10,689 nt of DNA from Candidatus Heimdallarchaeota archaeon LC_3 (lineage in GTDB: Archaea; Asgardarchaeota; Heimdallarchaeia; Hodarchaeales; LC-3). The notes under the pieces were generated by a model. That model ran no database searches. It was not told where the DNA came from and was given only the letters and a program-made list of their open reading frames with translations. The stretch lies in assembly GCA_001940645.1 (NCBI GenBank), contig MDVS01000105.1:1-10689 (forward strand), written 5' to 3'. Of the stretch, positions 6,029 through 10,689 are shown piece by piece (the stretch's first letter is position 1; the number at the start of each line of letters is the position of its first letter). The translations under genes were made by a program, and so were the position numbers.

Positions 6029-6048
6029 AGGAAATTATCCTGATTTTT
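6029..6048 (+). terminator. Weak terminator after the GNAT-like gene
   Basis: AGGA (6029-6032) and TCCT (6038-6041) can pair across a 5-base loop and are followed by T5 (6044-6048); another T6 run lies near 6085-6091. The stem is short, so the T runs are the main support. Confidence 0.3.
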
Positions 6049-6221
6049 GCTTTCTAGCGACATTGATTCTTTAGTCAAAAGAGATTTTTTCTTGTCTAGA
6101 ATTTGTTAATTCTCCATTCTTTACTCCACACATTTAAAAAACTTTATTTGATTAGTTTTAAATGAAATGTTCTTTTTATCCTTTATGGGTTACTTAAATC
6201 TTCAATCACTTAAAATCTATC

Positions 6222-6235
6222 CATAACTAGTTATG
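6222..6235. repeat. 14-bp perfect palindrome, possible operator
   Basis: CATAACTAGTTATG is its own reverse complement. The half-site ATAACT recurs at about 6247-6252. It lies about 120 bases upstream of the surface protease gene. Confidence 0.35.
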
Positions 6236-6288
6236 TATCACTGATTTATAACTGAAAAACAATATGTTTGGATTTGTATTTTTAAAAT

Positions 6289-6300
6289 TAGGTTAACCTA
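6289..6300. promoter_or_regulatory. 12-bp perfect palindrome near the promoter of the surface protease gene
   Basis: TAGGTTAACCTA is its own reverse complement. It directly follows the TATA-like TTTTTAAAATTA (about 6279-6290). If that box is used, the palindrome sits between TATA and the transcription start, where archaeal repressors often bind. This is inference from position only. Confidence 0.35.
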
Positions 6301-6321
6301 CTAATAATTCAATATTTTGGG

Positions 6322-6350
6322 TATTTATAATTAAAAAATTTACGAAGGTT
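6322..6350 (+). promoter_or_regulatory. TATA-like box and weak Shine-Dalgarno before the surface protease gene
   Basis: TTTATAAT (6324-6331) lies about 28 bases before the ATG at 6356, the spacing expected for a leaderless or nearly leaderless archaeal transcript. GAAGGTT (6344-6350) is a partial Shine-Dalgarno 5-6 bases before ATG. It would only matter if transcription starts further upstream, for example from the box near 6279. Confidence 0.4.
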
Positions 6351-6355
6351 CAATT

Positions 6356-9300
6356 ATGAGTTTAAACTTATTTCGATTACATAAAATAAAGATTATTCTA
6401 TTTTCTACATTAATTTTGCTTGTTTTTAGTACATCCTCAATCACAGCAGACTGGACATTACCGGATGACTATGTAACACCTGCTGAAAATTTCAAGTTTT
6501 TCTATACAACTGATTCAGGGAGTCAACCGCTTAATGCCGTTACCAGAATGCAAGTAGTGCAATTTGGTGATATCTTAGAACGTGAAAGATCTAAAACTCT
6601 TGAATATGGATATAACGCCCCATCAAGGCAAATACCCGCATATATCTTTGATCAGGGAGTAAATGCACATGGTGGATGCACTTATAGTGATTATGATCCA
6701 TATTTTCTTGGAGTCCCCGATAGTGGCCGAGGTACACCACTGGAAATTGAAAAACAACTTGTAGTATTACATGAGTTCATGCATAGTGTCCAGTTTTGCT
6801 ATACTCATAGTTTAGCGACTGGTGGTGGAGCCTGGATAACTGAAGGTCAAGCAAGGATGATTCAAGATAAATATTATAATGTTCTTGACACTGCTGATGG
6901 AACGGAATTTGCATCTTATTATGGTCAAGTTTCAGGCTATTTAGGCAATCCAAGTAGAAGTTTGTTTGATTTATCCTATGATGCAGCTCTTTTTTGGCAG
7001 TATATAGCGGAAAAATACGGAACCATTAATAGAGAACCAGATCGTGGTGTGGATGTTATTGTCCAGTTTTGGGAATCATTAGAAGCTCTTGGGGATAGTA
7101 GACCGACGATTGAACGTGTTTTCTCACATATGTTTACAGAATTAGGAGATACAACTGCATCATTGAGACGAGTTTACAAAGATTTTATTGTAGCAAATTA
7201 TGCAAAAGATATTCCCTTTGCACCAAGTAAATATCATTATATTGATGAAACACAAACTCCAGGTTCATATCCTGAAGTTACTTTTGATTTAGATCAAATC
7301 TTTCTAAATAACTCAAATCTTGGTGGAGTTGAATCTTTAGGAGTTTATTACCCAAAATATTTTAGACTTACCCCTCAAGGTGATATTAATTTTCTTAATA
7401 TTCAAATTGATCAATTATCAAATGCTCCCCTCTTTATCGATATCATAAAAGTACGTGATAGTACTTTTGAAGAAATAAGACTAGAAACAAGAAGGGGGTT
7501 TCACATTACAATTCCTAATGCTGGGGATTATGATGAAATAGTTGTAATTGTATCTGGATTAAATAATGTTGGAATAGAAACCCTTAAATTCAACTATGCT
7601 TTCAATTCTGGTGGTCCAAAGACGTTCTTACAGATTTTGAATCCAACCTCTGTTAATCCTGCTTTTTTCGGTGAAGCATATATTAAACCAAATTTCAATG
7701 CAATAATACGAGTTTTTGATGGTACAGAAGCGGTTAGAGGTCTAACAGCAGATGATTTTCAAGTTAAAATAGGTAGTTCATCTGCTACAGTGATAAATGC
7801 TGTCTATGTAAGTGGAATATATATTTTAAACATTCTTCCATCTCCTTCCTCTTATGGTGGTGATAGAAATTTAGTAGTTGAACTTTCTCCAGATGTTCGA
7901 GATACACAAGTTGATGCAATCCATTATTATAGAGATAGTTTTGATCGGCGTGACAATACAATGTTAGTTATTGACACATCATTTAGTATGGTTAGTAATG
8001 AAAAAATACAAGCAGCAAAGACAGCTGCACGTATTTTTGCTGAAACTTATGGTCCTGATACATTTCATTTAGGTCTAGCTGAATTTAGTGGAGATGCAAA
8101 TGTAATAGTTCCATTAAATGCTGTTAGTGCTAATCGGGGAACTGTTTTAAGTGAAATAACAAATTTAATTGCTGATGGAGGAGCAACTTCGGTTGGAGAT
8201 GGATTGTTTATGGCATTAAATGAGATTTACAGCCACACTGAAGGAGTTCCAGATATCGAAAGAAATCAGTATAAAAAGATAATTATATTAACTGATGGAA
8301 AGGAGAATACTCCTAAATGGATAAATGATGTTCGTGGGTTAATAAAGGATAATAGGACTCACTTATATGCTGTAATCTTAGGAACTGATGCTGAGGGTGA
8401 TAAGCTCCAATCTTTAACAGAGCAAACAGTAAGGGGTGAAACTTTTTATGCATTTGAACCTGCTTCTGGAACTTTAGCATCAGATTTAGCCGATATTTAT
8501 AGAACTATTGCTAGAAAAGATACAGCAGAATATACAGTTTACAAAGATAAGGGTGTTTTTAACTCTTCAAGCTGGACTTTTGATCATCCTTTTACAGTTA
8601 ACGCTCAAGGAAATGTTTCTATTATTATCAGTTATCGAAGCAAATTCCAACCAAGTGGTGTTCAATTACATCTTCCGAATGGAACAGTTATTAGTCCTGA
8701 CGTAACCAGCAACTATCCTAGTGGGATAGGTCATTATGGATATATGATCTGGAAAATCCCTGAATCACTAAATGGTGATTATTCTCTTCAATTTTCTCCT
8801 TCATCTGATTATTTAGAATTTTATCTTGAGGCCTATTCAACTGGACCTTATTCTACAGATATTCATTTTAATTTACCCACCGATAATCGGGCTGTTGGAA
8901 TTCCGATGCCTATACTTTATTCCTTAAGTGATGAGTTAGGTCCGATAAAAGAAGCAACAGTTACAGCAAAAATTACTTCTGGAACTGACTATAAATCATT
9001 TTTTTCTTGGAATACAACACTTTTTGATGATGGATTACATGATGATGGTTTTGAAAATGATGGAATTTATGGAACGATATTTACATCAACTATTTTTCAA
9101 GGCGGTTATATTGTGGACGTTGTGGCTCATGGGTTTGACAATAAAGGAAAGAAATACATTGTTTTCGACTCTGAAGGATTTATGATGAAAACAGGTGGAG
9201 ATAGCGATCAAGATCAACTTCCAGATTCTTGGGAGAATTTATATGGTTTAAATCCTAACTCAAATTTGGGTGATGATGGTCCTACAGGAGATCCAGATAA

Positions 9301-10153
9301 TGATTTATTACAAAACTACCATGAATTTCTTTTTGGTTCCAATCCACTATTACCTGATACTGATTTCGGTGGGGAACTCGATTTAACTGAAGTAGCGAGT
9401 GGTCGAAGTCCAATAGACCCCAGTGATGATACTGTTTATCCAGTTCAACTTATTGGTGAACCAGGAGACTCAAAAGCAATAATTCACTTTCAATATGAAG
9501 GAAACTTTACACAGCTTGGGTTATATAGATCTACTAGTATTGGTGGTCCTTTCAATCTACTAACAGGTTCTATAACTCCAGAAATGTCCAATTATACTGA
9601 TGGTAGCTTAACAAATGATCAAACGTATTATTATAGTATGTTAGGAATAACAGCAGAAGGTATTTACACCGGTTATAGTAATGCAATAGCTATTACTCCA
9701 AAAGCAGATGTAATAAGTCCTGATGGATGGTTTGTTTTAAATAATAACCAAAAAATAACCGAAGATCCTTTAGTAAGAGTCAATGTAGCATTGAATCCTT
9801 CAACAGATGTCGTATCAATCGAAGTTGCAGATAATCCTAGATTTACTGGAAGCACCCTCTATTCACCAGGATCACCAATATTTTTCATGCTTTCTGGAGG
9901 ATCCGGTTTGCACTATATTTATCTTAGAATGAAAGATGTAGCTGGAAATTATGGTGGATTTCATAATAGTGAATACGCATTTGCTGGAATTATCTATCAA
10001 ACAGATGAACCCGTCACAACCAGCACATCATCTGAACCAACATCTACTTCAGTAACAACCAGTCCATTTGATCTTAGTTGGATGTTTATTGCCATACCTG
10101 TGTTGTATAGTGTAGGTAAAATAGTTAAAAATCGAAAAAAGAAATCTCATTAA
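6356..10153 (+). CDS. Secreted, membrane-anchored metalloprotease/VWA protein with CLCA-like layout
   Basis: A 1265-residue cell-surface protein. Domain order: signal peptide (basic 7-12, hydrophobic 13-28, likely cut near Ala31); zinc metalloprotease about 35-290 with His139-Glu140-x-x-His143 and Glu163 in WITEG, a gluzincin-type pattern like MXAN_6640-type putative proteases; beta domains (about 300-530); VWA domain about 533-725 with intact MIDAS (Asp540-x-Ser542-x-Ser544, Thr611, Asp647); beta domains 725-940, the second with DDGLHDDGFENDGIYG (891-906); Asp-rich calcium-binding segment 945-1025 (GGDSDQDQLPDSWE, GDPDNDLLQNYHEF), like thrombospondin type 3 repeats; fibronectin-like 1028-1116; Ig-like 1117-1210; Thr/Ser stalk 1218-1238; transmembrane helix about 1240-1257; basic KNRKKK tail. 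The only two Cys (108, 148) flank the protease active site. Protease, then VWA, then beta/FnIII domains resembles animal CLCA proteins. It stands alone between intergenic regions. Substrate and partners unknown. Confidence 0.85.
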   Translation: MSLNLFRLHKIKIILFSTLILLVFSTSSITADWTLPDDYVTPAENFKFFYTTDSGSQPLNAVTRMQVVQFGDILERERSKTLEYGYNAPSRQIPAYIFDQGVNAHGGCTYSDYDPYFLGVPDSGRGTPLEIEKQLVVLHEFMHSVQFCYTHSLATGGGAWITEGQARMIQDKYYNVLDTADGTEFASYYGQVSGYLGNPSRSLFDLSYDAALFWQYIAEKYGTINREPDRGVDVIVQFWESLEALGDSRPTIERVFSHMFTELGDTTASLRRVYKDFIVANYAKDIPFAPSKYHYIDETQTPGSYPEVTFDLDQIFLNNSNLGGVESLGVYYPKYFRLTPQGDINFLNIQIDQLSNAPLFIDIIKVRDSTFEEIRLETRRGFHITIPNAGDYDEIVVIVSGLNNVGIETLKFNYAFNSGGPKTFLQILNPTSVNPAFFGEAYIKPNFNAIIRVFDGTEAVRGLTADDFQVKIGSSSATVINAVYVSGIYILNILPSPSSYGGDRNLVVELSPDVRDTQVDAIHYYRDSFDRRDNTMLVIDTSFSMVSNEKIQAAKTAARIFAETYGPDTFHLGLAEFSGDANVIVPLNAVSANRGTVLSEITNLIADGGATSVGDGLFMALNEIYSHTEGVPDIERNQYKKIIILTDGKENTPKWINDVRGLIKDNRTHLYAVILGTDAEGDKLQSLTEQTVRGETFYAFEPASGTLASDLADIYRTIARKDTAEYTVYKDKGVFNSSSWTFDHPFTVNAQGNVSIIISYRSKFQPSGVQLHLPNGTVISPDVTSNYPSGIGHYGYMIWKIPESLNGDYSLQFSPSSDYLEFYLEAYSTGPYSTDIHFNLPTDNRAVGIPMPILYSLSDELGPIKEATVTAKITSGTDYKSFFSWNTTLFDDGLHDDGFENDGIYGTIFTSTIFQGGYIVDVVAHGFDNKGKKYIVFDSEGFMMKTGGDSDQDQLPDSWENLYGLNPNSNLGDDGPTGDPDNDLLQNYHEFLFGSNPLLPDTDFGGELDLTEVASGRSPIDPSDDTVYPVQLIGEPGDSKAIIHFQYEGNFTQLGLYRSTSIGGPFNLLTGSITPEMSNYTDGSLTNDQTYYYSMLGITAEGIYTGYSNAIAITPKADVISPDGWFVLNNNQKITEDPLVRVNVALNPSTDVVSIEVADNPRFTGSTLYSPGSPIFFMLSGGSGLHYIYLRMKDVAGNYGGFHNSEYAFAGIIYQTDEPVTTSTSSEPTSTSVTTSPFDLSWMFIAIPVLYSVGKIVKNRKKKSH

Positions 10154-10195
10154 TTATATTTTTCAATTCTTACTCTGATCATAATTTAATTTGAT

Positions 10196-10230
10196 TTATT
10201 TTTTTATTAATATTTTATATTTCTTTTCAA
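10196..10230 (+). terminator. T-rich terminator region after the surface protease gene
   Basis: A T7 run (10199-10205), followed by further T-rich blocks to about 10230, begins 45 bases after the stop codon. No strong hairpin is seen; archaeal U-tract termination is sufficient to explain it. Confidence 0.4.
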
Positions 10231-10332
10231 AGATTTTATCATTCTACTTATTACTCGAGTTGCACTTTTTAATCTCTTGAATTTTTCGGTTATTTACATC
10301 TTTCATTTCTCCTTGATTTCAAAATTCTCTTA

Positions 10333-10689
10333 TCAATTACGTTTAATATATTCTTCATGAAAGTCATTAGCCCATGTTGGACATCCAGGAATGTTTTCAC
10401 CTTCTTGACTTTCAAAAAAGACTGAAATTTTCCAGACAGAGAACGTAAACCCTAGAAGCATGAGAAAACCATTAACAATCCACATATCACGGCTTTGACA
10501 CTTACCAATATTAAATTGTTGCTTGATTTCTCTGTGACATACTTCAATAATCCATCTAAAAGTGTAATCACGATAAATGGTTCTTGGATCTGGCATATGT
10601 TTACGTTTAGGGTTAACCATGATAAATTTCGGATTTTTATATTTTTCACTCTTGTATCCATAGATTATGCTCTGTCCTCCTGCTTTTAA
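10333..10689 (-). CDS. IS4-superfamily (DDE) transposase, C-terminal part, runs off the window
   Basis: The minus-strand frame ends at TGA (10333-10335) and is open to the right edge, giving 118 visible residues; the ATG at 10620 is internal, since the frame continues upstream of it (GGQSIIYGYKSEKYKNPKF...). The stretch YTFRWIIEVCHREIK contains the YREK signature exactly: Tyr-x2-Arg-x3-Glu-x6-Lys. In IS4-type transposases the Glu is the third catalytic residue of the DDE triad. A hydrophobic helix (MWIVNGFLMLLGFTF) and a polar tail follow, as usual for this family. The two catalytic Asp residues would lie to the right of the window, so intactness cannot be judged. I could not identify a terminal inverted repeat in 10154-10332, where the element's end should be. 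Confidence 0.8.
   Translation of the reverse strand, partial: LKAGGQSIIYGYKSEKYKNPKFIMVNPKRKHMPDPRTIYRDYTFRWIIEVCHREIKQQFNIGKCQSRDMWIVNGFLMLLGFTFSVWKISVFFESQEGENIPGCPTWANDFHEEYIKRN

Larger units (their letters stand above)
6013..6355. other. Intergenic region upstream of the surface protease gene
   Basis: About 343 AT-rich bases. They contain a weak terminator for the preceding gene, two perfect palindromes (6222-6235 and 6289-6300) and a TATA-like box close to the start codon of the next gene. No open frame of note. Confidence 0.5.

Noticed and set aside
8508..8705. Plus-strand alternative-frame ORF inside the large surface-protein gene
   Set aside because: Nested in another frame of a continuous 1265-codon gene with recognisable domains on both sides.
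10495..10689. Plus-strand open frame antisense to the transposase
   Set aside because: The minus-strand frame carries the exact YREK signature, so the opposite strand is a shadow.
1..10689. tRNA, rRNA or CRISPR array
   Set aside because: Reading both strands I saw no cloverleaf-like GC-richer segment, no rRNA-like conserved stretch and no regularly spaced direct repeats.

Overview
The window is AT-rich and looks archaeal. Shine-Dalgarno sites match the archaeal 16S tail (GAGGT, GGTGA), TATA/BRE-like boxes precede some genes, and there is a soluble heterodisulfide reductase HdrC/HdrB pair. A large secreted metalloprotease/VWA protein with a C-terminal membrane anchor, and a small ORF resembling the start of an Asgard-type leucine-rich-repeat protein, suggest an Asgard (Promethearchaeota) genome. 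That lineage call is an inference from protein style, not a proof.

Layout. (1) Positions 1-1765 hold the end of an ABC-type export or lipid/peptide-handling operon: the C-terminus of a probable membrane permease, then two overlapping ABC ATPases; the second uses a TTG start inside the first. (2) Positions 1743-2682 are a debris zone: coding-like fragments on both strands without proper starts, plus two small divergent genes (2159-2398 minus, 2479-2682 plus) that share a centrally placed TTTAAA box. (3) Positions 2683-4671 hold a non-coding leader, a hairpin overlapping a strong ribosome binding site, a 28-codon mini-gene, hdrC and hdrB. The last three are chained by 4-bp GTGA and ATGA stop/start overlaps, which implies translational coupling. 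No hdrA or mvhD is present in the window. (4) Positions 5086-6012 encode a single protein with two degenerate GNAT-like halves, flanked by hairpin-rich intergenic DNA. (5) Positions 6356-10153 encode a 1265-residue surface protein: signal peptide, HExxH...E metalloprotease, beta-sandwich, VWA domain with an intact MIDAS, further beta domains, a calcium-binding Asp-rich segment, fibronectin/Ig-like domains, a Thr/Ser stalk and a transmembrane anchor. This order resembles animal CLCA proteins. (6) At the right edge, on the minus strand, is the C-terminal part of an IS4-superfamily transposase that runs off the window.

The blocks look like independent transcription units and do not form one pathway. 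The best candidates for undescribed biology are the CLCA-like surface metalloprotease and the leader-hairpin/mini-ORF arrangement that controls access to hdrCB.
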